Of a stretch of DNA of 64,000 nucleotides, positions 1 through 11,800 are shown in pieces (the first letter of the stretch is position 1; each line of letters starts with the position of its first letter). Source of the stretch: Acanthaster planci (Eukaryota; Echinodermata; Asteroidea; Valvatida; Acanthasteridae); assembly GCF_001949145.1 (NCBI RefSeq), contig NW_019091362.1, positions 11,379,948 through 11,443,947 of the forward strand. The letters run 5' to 3'. A program made the translations under genes and the position numbers. The notes under the pieces were generated by a model that worked only from the letters and a program-made list of their open reading frames with translations, was not told where the DNA came from and did not search any database.

Positions 1-1150
1 TTCCATTTACACAGATCTAGAGTGACTGCAAAATAGTGCTTAGGCTAGTAAAGTTTTTCTGCAAGTTAGCACAACCTGTCAACATCAGTTGGGGATTTCC
101 TTTTGATCACAGGAAAGGCAGTGTTCTCATTCCACACACTGTGTCCTACAACTACTCGGATGCAGCCATCCGAGAAATGCAGCCAGCCGTGTTTTACGCG
201 AGGTCGGTGCAGCCAGATGTGGAAGCCGGCAGAGTAGGCAGCTTGCAACTGGATAAAAGCTGCAAGGAATGCACGAGTCCAAAAGGCAAGCATCTTCGTC
301 CATGCGCATGACATGCTTGAGCAAGATACGGTGTATGTTTTTTTACATAAAGAAACGATGCCCTTTTGGGGGCAGACTGCTGAGCAAGTTTGACAGTTAT
401 CTTTTGTAGCGTACAATTTTCTCATGTGCACTGTATGTGAATCTCATCAGAGTGGATAGTGGAAATTATAGAAACAACACTGGAATCTGATGAAATGGTT
501 GAAGCAAGTGGTCAAAGAGACATACCTTGTACACTACCCTTTTGGCTGTTGTAATAAGCCATTTGGAAAATTTGAATAAAATCTGGTGCACTGAGTTATC
601 TGATTGCACATAAACATAACAATTTGAATTCCCTAGACTGAAGACACTGTTGCTATACCTCGTGATTTGGGGCAGGCCTTTGCATAGCGACCACCATCTC
701 TCGAATGGTCTGTGTCCTTTGTGCCCTGCTTATCAGTTGAGAACAGTGTATTATTGCAATGTGTCTCTTATGTATCCAAGCAAAAGCTTGCCCCAAATCG
801 TGAGGTATGGCAACAGCGGTTTTATTATGGAATATTCAAATTGTTATGTTCACGTAAATTTAAAGAACTCAGTGTACCAGATTTTAGTCATCTTTAACTC
901 GCCAAAGGCTTATTATGAGAGAGTTGTAAAGACCAATCCTGTGACAAATCCACAGGATACTACATTGTACTATGAACTGTCAGCATAATGCCAGTTTCAT
1001 TTATACAAGTAAGGGCATGCCAGATGAATGTGACACAGAGCTTACAATTTCTAGCCTTTTATTTGCCCATATGATATCTCTGAAATGTGTTGGAATTGTC
1101 ACCTTTGCACAAATATTTAAAAAATATTCATCATTCTCCTGTTTGTCCAG
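1..1150. other. Upstream intron sequence with a MITE; no exon recognised
   Basis: I see no convincing exon here, although the gene that starts being visible at 1151 must have 5' exons further left. The 36-311 reading frame is open on both strands but is repetitive and lacks a plausible splice donor. The stretch 553-914 is a MITE copy (listed separately). The remaining sequence is A+T-rich and unremarkable. Confidence 0.5.
553..914 (+). mobile_element. Long-TIR MITE, family A, copy 1
   Basis: The element begins AATAAGCC and ends GGCTTATT. The first ~130 bases and the reverse complement of the last ~130 bases align almost end to end, sharing blocks such as AAAATCTGGT, ACTGAGTT, AACATAACAATTTGAAT and CTCACGATTTGGGGCA with small differences. 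A TA dinucleotide flanks both ends if the tip is read as ATAAGCC. Two more copies lie at 22867-23235 and 46663-46894. It has no coding capacity, so it is a non-autonomous foldback/MITE, probably of a TA-targeting superfamily; the superfamily is not established. Confidence 0.85.
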
Positions 1151-3139
1151 ATATTACCAGTGTCTGTGTTGGTGTGGACGAGGAGACTATAGTGTGTCCA
1201 GACAAAAGTGTCCTGACGAAGGAATCTGATGCCAGTAGTGGGCTGTGCATTTATAAATGCGTGTCCATCTGTGAGGAAGATTCCAGTTACTGCAATGGAG
1301 GTGTGTGCTCACAGAAGAATAACGAGGATGCAGAATGCAGGTTAGTCCTCAGATTTTCCATATGTAGACCAGACTTGAGACAGCCGGCTTAATATGTTTC
1401 TGATGAAGGCTGCCTAAGACAAACGTGTGAAATGCTCTTTAATAACATGCAGTAGAATTTGTCTGTGTTGTTTCCCTACATAATGACTCTGTTTAATAAC
1501 TGTTATGAAACAGAGAGACAGAGTTGTGGTTGTAAAGGCCAATGGTTTAAACAAGCATCCTTTCCCTTACCAAACTGGACTGCATTCATTTAGCATGCAC
1601 ATGGCATTCAAAAACCTTATGAGGACTACCTTCCAATAGCATTCTCAAGAGATGCATTTCTAGTAGCATTCACATGCAAACAGCATGATGAAATGAATCA
1701 ATGGGGGGGTTGCAACCCCCCACCCCCTCCCTCTAGCTCCGCCTCTGGCATTCCTTCTGACTTAAAGGTAATCAAAGAGCAACTATAGCATTCAATGACT
1801 GCATGCATTTGTCAACTCTAGAAATGCTATACTTTGACAAAATTCACTGCCTTGACCCTCTAAATTTCTAGACATAAGTTTATCTGTATAGCATTCATGC
1901 TCCACGCTAGGAATGCTATTCAGATGATTTCCACTTGAGGAATGCTATATTTTTCAGACCATACTCTGGTTTGAATGCTATGAAGGCTGATGAATGCTAC
2001 GGCAATTTTTGAATGCTATCATGGCTATGGTTGTTCAGGAATGCTATCAGGAATCCTATCTGGACTGCTATCATCAATTCGAACAATTCGTTCAATCCTT
2101 TACATGCTACGGTGAATGCTACAGTTGTAATTACATGCTGTCAGAATGCTATTGTAATTGCTGTTAAACTGCTACAATAGCAGTCAAGTTTGGTAAAGGG
2201 TCCCCCATTTTGTTTCTGTTAAGATTACCATTAGGTGATTGCCAAAGAGCACCACAGGGTATACATGTACATGTAGTTGAAAATGGCCGTGCAGAGTTGC
2301 GAAAGGTTTGAACCACTAGTATACTGTCATTTGAACCAACTTGGGTCTTTTTTCTCTACAGTGAGTGTCCAGAGGGTACAACAGGGCCCAGATGTACCCC
2401 TGTAGGGCCAACTGAAGTACCTCCAGATGAGCCTAACATACCACTCATTGTTGGGCTATCTGTAGGTATTGGCGGGATACTCTTGCTGATAGTAATTCTG
2501 AATATGCTGTACTGTGCCCTCCGCGGTCGGTGCTCCAAGAAGAATCTTCAGGCTGGTGAGGAGAACGGGATTGAGGCCAAGTAAGTAATCCTTTACTGTG
2601 TAGATGTGATACTAAAGGCCGGTTCGTGAGTGCAGGCGAATTTAAAAGGGATCCAAGCAAATTTGATGTCAGATAACATTCAGAAAGAGATTCGTTGGAG
2701 TTGAAGTGGTTTCAAATCTTTGCAAATTTGCAGCATGAAGACGCAATCATATTCATTTTCAAGTGCAAAGCAGCTATTTAGGGGTTAATGTAGACTCAGG
2801 GAAATGGCATGCAGGAATCAAGAAATTGTCTCAAAAAGAAAGAGTTTTGAAGACGTATAGCTCATATGACGTGTAAAAGTGTGTACCTCCTCTGTAATAT
2901 CGTCTTTCAGATCAATAACATGACCTTAATCTTACAAAATAGCATGTATGACTACCTCTTTGAACTGTGCGAGGAATAATTTGTTGACCCCCAAGAAATT
3001 CATTATGACCTGGCAACTGCAACAAAGATATTTCTGATGACTGCTGTACTTGTAGCCAATAGCCTCGTGTCAATTTCTTTGTCTTTCACTTTTCAGGGGC
3101 GTCGATAATTTCCAGAGCATTTCAATGGACGAGCGCTAG
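1151..3139 (+). CDS. EGF-like single-pass membrane protein (3' exons only)
   Basis: Three exons join in phase: 1151-1340, 2362-2580 and 3097-3139, ending in TAG. The 5' exons lie outside the window or were not recognised. The readable part has a cysteine-rich stretch (VCPDKS...GLCIYKC) followed by an EGF-like module with six cysteines running from SICEEDSSYCNGGVC to ECPEGTTGPRC. A short Pro-rich stalk (PTEVPPDEPN) follows, then one hydrophobic segment of about 23 residues rich in Ile, Leu and Gly. A basic stop-transfer CALRGRCSKK precedes a short cytoplasmic tail ending FQSISMDER. Splice sites are consensus (gttagt, gtaagt; pyrimidine-rich acceptors). The layout predicts a type I surface protein with extracellular EGF. 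Ligand, function and orthology are not recognisable. An AATAAA at 4189-4194 is a candidate polyadenylation signal. Confidence 0.72.
1600..2190. repeat. Cluster of GAATGCTAT motifs with inverted counterpart
   Basis: This intron of the EGF-like gene contains about ten GAATGCTAT or one-mismatch variants between 1905 and 2160, spaced roughly 12-31 bases apart. Several copies of the reverse complement ATAGCATTC (or TAGCATTC) lie between about 1630 and 1800. The arrangement is a degenerate array whose left part is inverted relative to the right. A short G7TTGCAAC6-type palindrome lies between the arms near 1705-1725. Confidence 0.7.
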
Positions 3140-6100
3140 GGATCAAGCCATATTTTCATATTTAAAGGCTGTAATTTTGGAATGATTGTTTTTAAAATGT
3201 TATTCATTTTTGCACTTTTTAAGAAAGACCAAAAGCCAGCAACACATCTGCTTGGGTAAGTTAGGTGGTCAGTTACAAATTCAGTCATGTTGCGTTTTAG
3301 CCAGGAAAGAATGACATGCCATGCTCATCATGATAGATTCTTGACTTGAGTCGTAAAAGACAGCTGGTCATATTAATTACATACATATTCATATATACCT
3401 GGGACAATTTTTCTACTTGTATTGGTCAAAACATGTCACATGACTGAGTATTAACATTTAACACGCGTGCCAAGTTCACTGAAGGGCATTCCATTGGACA
3501 ACTTTCAAAAGGACTATACCAAAAAATGGACAGGAGGGGGTGTTCGGGAAAATGAAAGGAACAAAGTTGTTCGAAATCCATCATATGATGACTTCTATTG
3601 ACTCTCTGAATAGAAAGGTGTATAAAAGGTGGATAAATACATGTATGTGCTTGACTGGTCTTAAACTGATGTTTAAGACCGTGCTCAGGAGAACGAACGC
3701 TGATAATTGCAGCTTGGGCATTAGTCTCGTCCATTCTCCTGAGCCGGTCTGGAATGTACATTTAAGACCAAAGCACATACATATATTTATTCCCTTCTTT
3801 ACACTGTGTACATCGGAAATACGTGGATGGCAATAATTAAGCCAAAACCCAGCTCATTTGCATTAAGAAGTCAAAGAATTTTGGATCTCAAAAGCTTGCT
3901 ATGGTTGCATGGTGGGGCCAGCCCACAATGAATGGGTGTACTTATGATTGAGAGCAGTCCAGCAGTCAGAATATTCAGGACTGTATGGGCAAAAACTATT
4001 CATGTGGCAAATCTACCTTGAAGTTTTAAAAAAAAATCAGATTGAAATTCCAAAAGTGCTCCAAAAAATAAGCAGAAATGGTCAGTTTGGTATCGAAGAC
4101 CTTTCACCTTGTTTGTCTTTGTTACAAATTTAATGTGCAAGCTTGTTCCATTCGTCCATCACATGACTCCTTCATAGCTACAGAAATGAATAAAAAATAG
4201 ATCGTGTACACTTTTTGCTTTCATTTTATTCAAACATCTGTTGCCATTACCGTATGATGGCCATTTACATACTAGATTGCAATGTTTTTAGACCGTATTG
4301 ACTACCTGACCTGCAATTTTATCACAGTTGTGATAGTAGTGTAAAAACTGCAGTGTAAAATTGACACCTTCACCATCCACATAGAGAATAACATTAGACT
4401 AGTATTTTTCATATTTGGGCACTCAGGGTGTCAAATTAACACCATAGATTTTTCGCAGAGTTGGGTTGTCAGGAGATCCAACAATTGTTAAATTTAATAT
4501 CACACTATGCATTATCAAAGACACCGATAACTTTGTATTTACAGGTAGGTCTTACCCATAATGCACTGCTTGAGGAATACATTGACTTTGTTTATAACAC
4601 AAACAGCATTAGCATGCATTTTGCCACCGTTGGAAAACTTAATTTTTGTGCAGCCACAACTTGGGGTAGACCATTGGCCGTGTAAATTTGCAAGTTTTAT
4701 TACACAGTACAAATTTAGTGTACAGATCGGTGCACTGAAATGTGTTTTTGAGAATAAAAGCTGCAGTCCCATTTCAGCATTCATTGTGAATGTGAAATAT
4801 TCAGGATCTGTGTCACTGGCGACCCTGGAAACTTGCTCCAGTTTTTGTGCATATATGCCAGCTGTTCCATTCACAAGCTACTATCTTGCCACAGCAAGCC
4901 ACTATTACACCGTGGCAAGATAACAATTTGAAGGGAAAAACAAATGTTATTGTTGCTCTACTATGCTTGTGAATTTCAGAATTTTCTCTGCCAAGCAAAT
5001 ACATATATTGAACTAGTTACGAGGGGACAAAGTTGAAGTACATTGGCATTTAACAGTTTAAATGCCCAATAATGCCGATAAGTTAATACTGCTGTTAAAT
5101 TCTTAATGAAAATTCCCTCCCCCCTTCAACATGATGGCGTAAACTTTCTGCAAAATATGGCTGCCCTTACAAATAGCAAGTAAAAAGAAAAACATCTTTA
5201 GCAGACAGATGTCATGCAGAATTCTGGTTGTGCTCACAAGTGACTGTCACGCCTTCCCAGACTGTTGAACCTTCCCAAATAAAATAACGCCATGATTTGA
5301 ATGGAATGTTGTGCAGTGTCGTCCTAAATCATTGATAGCGTATCATTTTCATTAACTTTTTAGTGGTGTAGACATGAAGGAAAAATGGCACTATAAAAAT
5401 TTCAACAATCACTCATCCGCACTGCATACATATGGTACAATCTGACAATGTGAGGGAAAACAATTTATCCAAAATATATTACAGATTTATGAGAAGAAGT
5501 GTCTCCTTTTCTCTTCCAACAGAAAAGTTTTTCCCAAATGCATAATCTGAACTAACATGATTGGCTCAAAAAGTGATTAATAAGAATCCACAGGCCTGGA
5601 TTTGGTGCCCACATATTCACAAGAATGGTTGATTGTGACTTCAAGCAACTGTGAAATTAAATTTGGTGGAATTGAATCTTGAAGACTAGCTTTATGTACA
5701 GAGCATTTCAAATAATTTTATAGTTACAAACTACAATTTCTACATCCGATTATAGGAGGGCATTCATAAATAAGGCCATGTGTAAACATGTATTTAAAGG
5801 TGTTCGAAATATACAAAAGAAACATGTAAAATTGCAATAGAATGAAAGTTGTATCACACACAGTATTAAATGTTATACAATGTGCTGAATAAATCTGCGT
5901 CATTTGAATTAGTTGACCTAATGGATGGTGCAGACGCACTGCAAAGACAGAAGTTCTATTCCATTAGCAAATTAATGTTCCAATTTGGATGTCGAACTGA
6001 ATTTCTGACAGGTATTTTATTAGGTGGGACAGATTACACGGATATATTCAGGCATTGTATAAAACCAACAATGAACATGTAAGTCCAATGGAAACAGCAA

Positions 6101-6229
6101 TTCCATGAGTTGGCAGATGGAATGTTCCATTCCACAGGGCAACTCCAATTGGAATAAACAGTATATGTACATGTATACCATAATATTTCAGCACCTGCAC
6201 ATGCATCGCTACATCTAACTACAGTCGAA
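3140..6229. other. 3' flank of the EGF-like gene; no gene seen
   Basis: The probable 3' UTR of the EGF-like gene begins at 3140. Candidate AATAAA signals occur at 4189-4194 and 5278-5283. Besides the foldback at 3617-3813 I see only A+T-rich sequence with short uninformative reading frames on both strands. Confidence 0.5.
3617..3813. repeat. Foldback element with ~85-bp arms
   Basis: The left arm (about 3617-3700) contains ACATGTATGTGCTTGACTGG, TTTAAGACCGTGCTCAGGAG and AACGAAC. The right arm (about 3728-3813) reads as its imperfect reverse complement, with ATTCTCCTGAGC, CATTTAAGACCAAAGCACAT and ACATATATTTATTCCC. The loop is about 25 bases. It would form a long hairpin inside the 3' flank or UTR of the EGF-like gene. 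Confidence 0.75.
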
Positions 6230-6398
6230 CTTGTTAATAAGAGCACTGTTAATGCAAGATTCTGCTTATAACAAGGACAAATTTAGGTCCTAATCTTTTG
6301 TTTTTCGTTGTTTTCATTGCTGATAAGACAAGGGTTCTTGTTATAACAAAGAAATTTGCCATGTCCAAAGGACCTCTTATTAACGAGATTCGACTGTA
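6230..6398. mobile_element. pogo/Tc1-mariner-type MITE with TA target site
   Basis: Terminal inverted repeats read CAGTCGAACTTGTTAATAAG at the left and, inverted, CAGTCGAATCTCGTTAATAA at the right. TA lies immediately outside both ends (6230-6231 and 6397-6398). CAGTCGAAYCTCG-type ends and a TA duplication are known for pogo/Tigger elements and their MITEs. Internal length is 165 bp and there is no reading frame of note. Confidence 0.8.
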
Positions 6399-6852
6399 TA
6401 TACACATACATTGCGCACCCCTGCATTAAACACTGTAGCTTTGTGTAAACCGACTGCAATCAAATACTGTAAACTACCGGATAAGCTGTAAAAATTAAGA
6501 ACACTTATTAAATGCTGCATGCAAATCACATTTGACATTTAGAGTTACCACTACATATGTGGTGTGGATGAAGGCACATAAGAAATGCACTCTAGTGCTA
6601 ATCTGAAGACCCAACTTAACATGGGGGGGGGGTGTTGGGTCTTGGAGAACCCCTCAAACAGCTGGGTGGGATTGTTAGGGGCATACTGAAGGACGTAATC
6701 GAGCACTCTGGAGGCATGGATGACTCCCAATACCAGTCTCTACATATGTACCAAGCTCACTGGTTCAATAGCCTTAGTTCTACCAAATAAGTCATCCATC
6801 ACATGCCTGATGTTCACTCCTGAGCCTTCAATGGACTAATCTGATTAGACGT

Positions 6853-6996
6853 AATTAACTGCAGTGCCACCGCACTCACACGCACGTTCTTCAGCTAGAC
6901 GCGTTTGGCAAATCACGACACCCTATCGGACGAAGGGGCATGTAATGTGCGCGTACCACCTGTCCAAGAGCGTTGTGTCACCGCAGTAATGGCTTC
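6853..6996. mobile_element. MITE family B copy 1
   Basis: The ends read AATTAACTGCAGTGCCACCGCAC at the left and GTGTCACCGCAGTAATGGCTTC at the right. They resemble inverted repeats of the type GAAGCCATNACTGCNGTGNCACCGCAC seen more completely at 34798-34948 and 55455-55599. It is non-coding. Confidence 0.6.
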
Positions 6997-7004
6997 CAAT
7001 TCTG

Positions 7005-7214
7005 GTGGTCAAATTACACTATAAGCAAGACAAACCCAGAGGCTGCTTACATAAGTTTGGTGCAGAAGCATCACCAAGCTGTGCCTGTGGAGAGAAACTG
7101 ACTTCAGAGCGTATCATGGACTGCCCTATGTATGAGTCTCCCCACAGTGGCCCTGGCCTTATGGAGCTTGATGACGATACCATCAGCCGTTTACACTGTG
7201 ACCTACCAGTTTAA
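7005..7214 (+). pseudogene. Relic of a non-LTR retrotransposon 3' end
   Basis: A 69-codon frame contains SPSCACGEKLTSERIMDCP followed by MYESPHSGPG, ELDDDT and a stop after CDLPV. Several non-LTR retrotransposon reverse transcriptase ORFs end in a similar C-terminal block: CxCG, then T..HI..CP.Y, then a short Leu/Asp stretch and stop. The usual His of the HI step reads as R here, and the upstream reverse transcriptase is absent, so this would be a 5'-truncated dead fragment. Assignment rests on the C-x-C-G ... C-P-x-Y pattern only. Confidence 0.45.
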
Positions 7215-8866
7215 GATGTACTGCTGATGGGGAATCATACACACACGAATGAGTGCTGCTTTGATGAGAACACCGACTCTTATAAGATTTCACACGGTCA
7301 AGGGAATTAGGGTTAAAAACAAACCTGCATTAAAAGCAGCAATTTTCACAAAATACAGTGGATAAAAGGAAATCAAAAATGTTAAAAACAAATGATAAAT
7401 TGAATTTAAATATTCCTCTGTGAGAGAACCTTCTATATACATCTAGTCTCAGAAATCAAAACGCAACTCGAAAAATAGATTTCCGCGTGCAAGATGGTGA
7501 ACTGCGTGTATGCACTTCCTGAATGATCACATCTGTTGTTGATCAACTGTTGTTTACCTCAACAAACGTTGTGTAAACATGAAAGACTGGTATTACTGAG
7601 TTAGATGCTGTCCTGGGAAGTTCACATATTGCTAACGATTCTTCCCTTATTCTCTTTAAAAACATTTTCAGTTAATAAAATTTCAAGGGACAAGTAACAG
7701 AATTACATGTACCAAAAACCACTGCGAAGTGGGGACTTCCAGGGCCACGTGCAGGTTTGGAGGAGGGACGTGACAAACATCTATCACTTTTTTCCTGTAG
7801 TTGTCCTGCATCGAGCACTGGCAGTTCAAGAGGGGCGTATGACCCCCCTTTTTGCACCAATGGCACTTTAACCCCACCCCCTCAGTAAACTGGCCAAAAC
7901 TTTAGCATGACACCCCAGGAACCATTGAATTACCTCAGGCTGAAGAACTGTTTGATCCCCCTCCCCAAAAAACATTTACTGTGGATCTTTCCTCGATATA
8001 CATGTAGATTCGCCGACATATAGATCCCCCATGGAGGGGATAGTACGTCACATTTTTAAGTGGTTCTCTGCCATGTTAAGGGACTATTACTGAGTACCAA
8101 CTGGAAGGGGTCTATATGGTCCCTGTGTTTGGCTATACTCATTCCATCACATATCCCAGTGCTTGACTTTATTGGATTCAATGGTTAGGGACTACGGTAA
8201 TCAATGGATGTAAAGAGTTGAAAATGTCTGCAGCCCTGATTTTTTTCAACCCTGATTTTATCCTTATTGGTATTTCCACACGAGATCTCAATGTAATACT
8301 TTCCTTCTTATTTCATGTGAATACACCAACAATGAGAGGCTACACCACAGTATAAAAAGGGTGAAATCTTGCTGGTCTTCCAATCATGGCCACTCCGGAA
8401 AACCGCGCTCTTCAGACTAAGATACCAAGGTGCATCCATGAGAAAAATCCTATCTACACTGTGAGTGACAAGGAGATGATGTGCCTTATTACGGCAACGG
8501 TGTCCCTTTGGTGAGAGCACATTGTGTGCCTGCAAGGGTTCAAGTGCACTCGACAAGAGCTGCGCAGGGGGGACGCGGAAATGGTTTCGGCTGGAATGTA
8601 CAGTGGTTGCATGCGCCCAGGGTGCCTGGTTGAAACACTCCATGCCAGCTTCTCTCTCCTCTGCTGACGATGGGGTAGTTCGGCACAGGGCTGAGGATGG
8701 CGCAGACGCCAATGGCCTGATCCATGAATGTATCTCTCCATCCGCAAATAATCTAGTCAACGTTACAGTTCCAGTTTTGTCCACAGCAGCCAGTACAAAT
8801 GCATATTGGGCAAAGTATCAGACATTATTTTGAAGGTGAGTCTGGTTGAACAAATGGAATCAAACA
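7215..8866. other. Intergenic / 3' UTR of the sialidase gene
   Basis: The right part probably includes the 3' UTR of the minus-strand sialidase. A 158-codon minus frame at 8308-8784 has no recognisable domain and overlaps other long frames on both strands; I treat it as chance in a locally G+C-richer stretch. No other feature is recognised. Confidence 0.45.
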
Positions 8867-11800
8867 TCAAACACTGTTGTTCCAATCCACCTCATTCCGG
8901 TGTTGTCTGACCGTCCTATGGACCATGGACTGGAGAGCATCCAGGTTGAACATTTTAAACATGATCCTCTCATAGGGACCATCTATGCCACCTTCGAAGA
9001 GAAGGGCAAAGTTCTGCAGTTTCAGTCCCGTGTCTGGGTCCTCTATCTCAAAGTATGTCAGGTCCGAGTAGGCGGAAGGACCCTGGTATATCGTCCAGGG
9101 GCTGGAGTATGTCTTGCCGCCGTCTCGGCTTAGCCGGACCGACATGCGTTCACGGTACATGGATGCCGGATTTGAGAAAGCTAACCAGGTGTTTGGTATA
9201 CTTGCAGAGTTAGGTGCAGGGAAGCCAATGAGACTAGCCTGTATGGAACAGAAAAAAAGGAGTGGTAATGAAGTTAAAACCTATTTCTTAGAACTTATTC
9301 TTAGATATATCAAGTCCTGCCTTTTATTTGAATATCCGTGGTATACATGTGCCTCATGGCAAACGACATGCAGACAATTTATTATAGCATGCTCCTGGTA
9401 CAAACAACAGGTGACGTTTATTAAAAGAAATGCTACCCAACCTCTTTTTGTTAGATGTACTTGTAGATGTATGTAATGTATTTTTGTATTACAGGGATAC
9501 CAAGTCCTAATCATACACATAAACATAGTTGGAAACAAGACCGTACGCTCACTGTTACTAAAATGCGAATCAACAAAGTTTGTGTGAATGAGAGTCAACT
9601 GTAATCGAACTGGAACTAAAATTCTATCAATGTACTCCAAATATGTCAGCAGACCCAACAAAATGGGTTTCAAGGCAACTTCTTTCAGTCATTTTGCATG
9701 CATTTTCACACAAAAAGAGCAAACTGATGTCCTTGTTTTGACGTGCCACTCAACCTAGCACTCTGGTGAATACTGACATTATGTGAGAGAAACATATTGT
9801 GGGTTCCTATCGATTCACATAGAACAAGATTCCTAAAGTAGTGTCTAAAGTAGTTCAACTCCAAAGTAACTCTGTACACTTCCAACTCATGTTTCAGGTG
9901 GGGTCACATGGGCACTTTTGGTAACGAGCTCCTTTTGCAAATTATACCTGGCACCCTCCTATTCTGGAGGCCAGCGACTGGTTGTCAACCACTTTGTATC
10001 CTGGCTCGATGAGCTCGGGTACAAGATTTCCTGCAAAGAAGGAATAACCCTCATTGTTGCTTCGGGATTGCACACGAGGTTGGTCTGGATGCAAGGTTCT
10101 GCTATTCAGCATTAGAACCCCTTCTTTAAGCTCGACCACCTGAAATTTTGGAGAAAACATGGAGAAAGAGATGAGTGTATTTCCAAAATACGATACATGT
10201 ATATTCATTTTAAAAAATAAAATATGAAATTTGAACAAATACAAACAGAACACTGGGTGCGCTTGAACTCAACTTGTTTCTGCACAGGCTTTACAAGTTG
10301 TGCTCTTTATACACCAATTCCCTGATGCCCTTACTGCGGTGTCTTGGTCACTCAGGTGCGCGCAAGGTAAGCTTGATGAGCACATGCTTTTGATTAGCAG
10401 TGCACTCCCATTGGCTGCTGAGGAAGCATTCAATGTGCATCTCTTTTGTTCAAACATGTGGGGACACCGCAGTAATGGCTCCTGATTCCAGTCACCAGAT
10501 CGGTCTATATACATTGTAAACCCCTCGAAACTTACCTGGGCAGCCAAAAGGTGGGATTTCAAAAGGTATGAAAAATTATTGCTTTTTTGATAAAAAAAAC
10601 CCTTTCAAAATATTTCCATGCATACAATATTCCTTCCACTATCCTGTTTGTAACAAAATCCTATGCAGGATGAGCTATGCTTTTTGCAAAAAAAAAAAAC
10701 CAAACAAAAACAAAAACTGTTTATATGCCGACTGTAATCGAAAGCTGTAATGCTTTATAACAATGACAAACTGCCAAAATGCAAAACCAATCACACACTA
10801 CTAGCTGAAGTCAAGTCCCAACAAGTCTCTGAAAGCCCACCACAAGAAATACAGTACATGAACACTGACAAAAAACCCTCCTGTACCATCCGTTCACCCT
10901 GCTGCTCATGTACATGTAGACTTGTTATGGACTCCATTGCAACCTTGCCAACGACTGACACAAGTACTGGCCGTGAATGCTAAAAACACATCAAAGGTCA
11001 TGCATATTTTTCATTTAATTACAAGCAAACAAACAAAAAATAAATAACTTAGCTTCAAAGACCAAAAAGAAGAGGAAGGCTTTCATGATGAAACCACAAC
11101 TGAAGGGATTTTAATACACACAGTGATAGGTGCTGAAGGGACAGATGAGGAAATGTGCATTGCATGAGAGGTTTTTCACATTCCAGAAGAGGTCAGAAGA
11201 GGATGGAGCTTGCCATGAAAAAACAGAAAGCATGAACACAGGACAGACACATGGTGGTTCATTTCTTTTCTCAATCTAATTTCACTTGACGCAAACGCAT
11301 TCCACAGAATTCCGCTCATCAGGAGAAGTGGCAGATTTTGTCTGTGTTAAATTGCAAACCAGTTGGGATGGCAGGAGAATACCATAATTTGGAAGCTTTC
11401 TAACCGACAAACGCCAGCTCCAATTTCAAGTAGTGCTCTAACTGCAAAAAGTGCTGCACAAGTGGTTAATTTCTGTTTGTATGTTTGGTCCTTTAATTGC
11501 TGGTGCGTGTCCAGGTTTAAACGGCCACTCAATCTTTCCCTTCTTTAATGATGGGGGGGGGGGTTACTACTAATAAGTCTTGATTTTTTATCTATTCAGA
11601 ATGCATGTGGGAGACATACATCATGGGAGACATACGCCTTTTGGCGACAGTTTATTTTTAAACTTTATGTTCTCCTGGGCGGCCCACTGTGTCTTGTGAT
11701 TGTCTTGTTGCATGTTCAATTGCCCCAAATAAATATTATTATTACACACCTGTAAGGAACCACATAGCAAAGACTCTGGGAACAATTGGGAAGTTGCCAG

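Noticed and set aside
36-311. Open frames on both strands at the left edge
   Set aside because: No splice sites that would join to 1151 in phase, and no domain signature.
8308-8784. 158-codon minus-strand frame next to the sialidase stop
   Set aside because: No recognisable domain, overlapping frames of similar length on both strands, and position in the expected 3' UTR.
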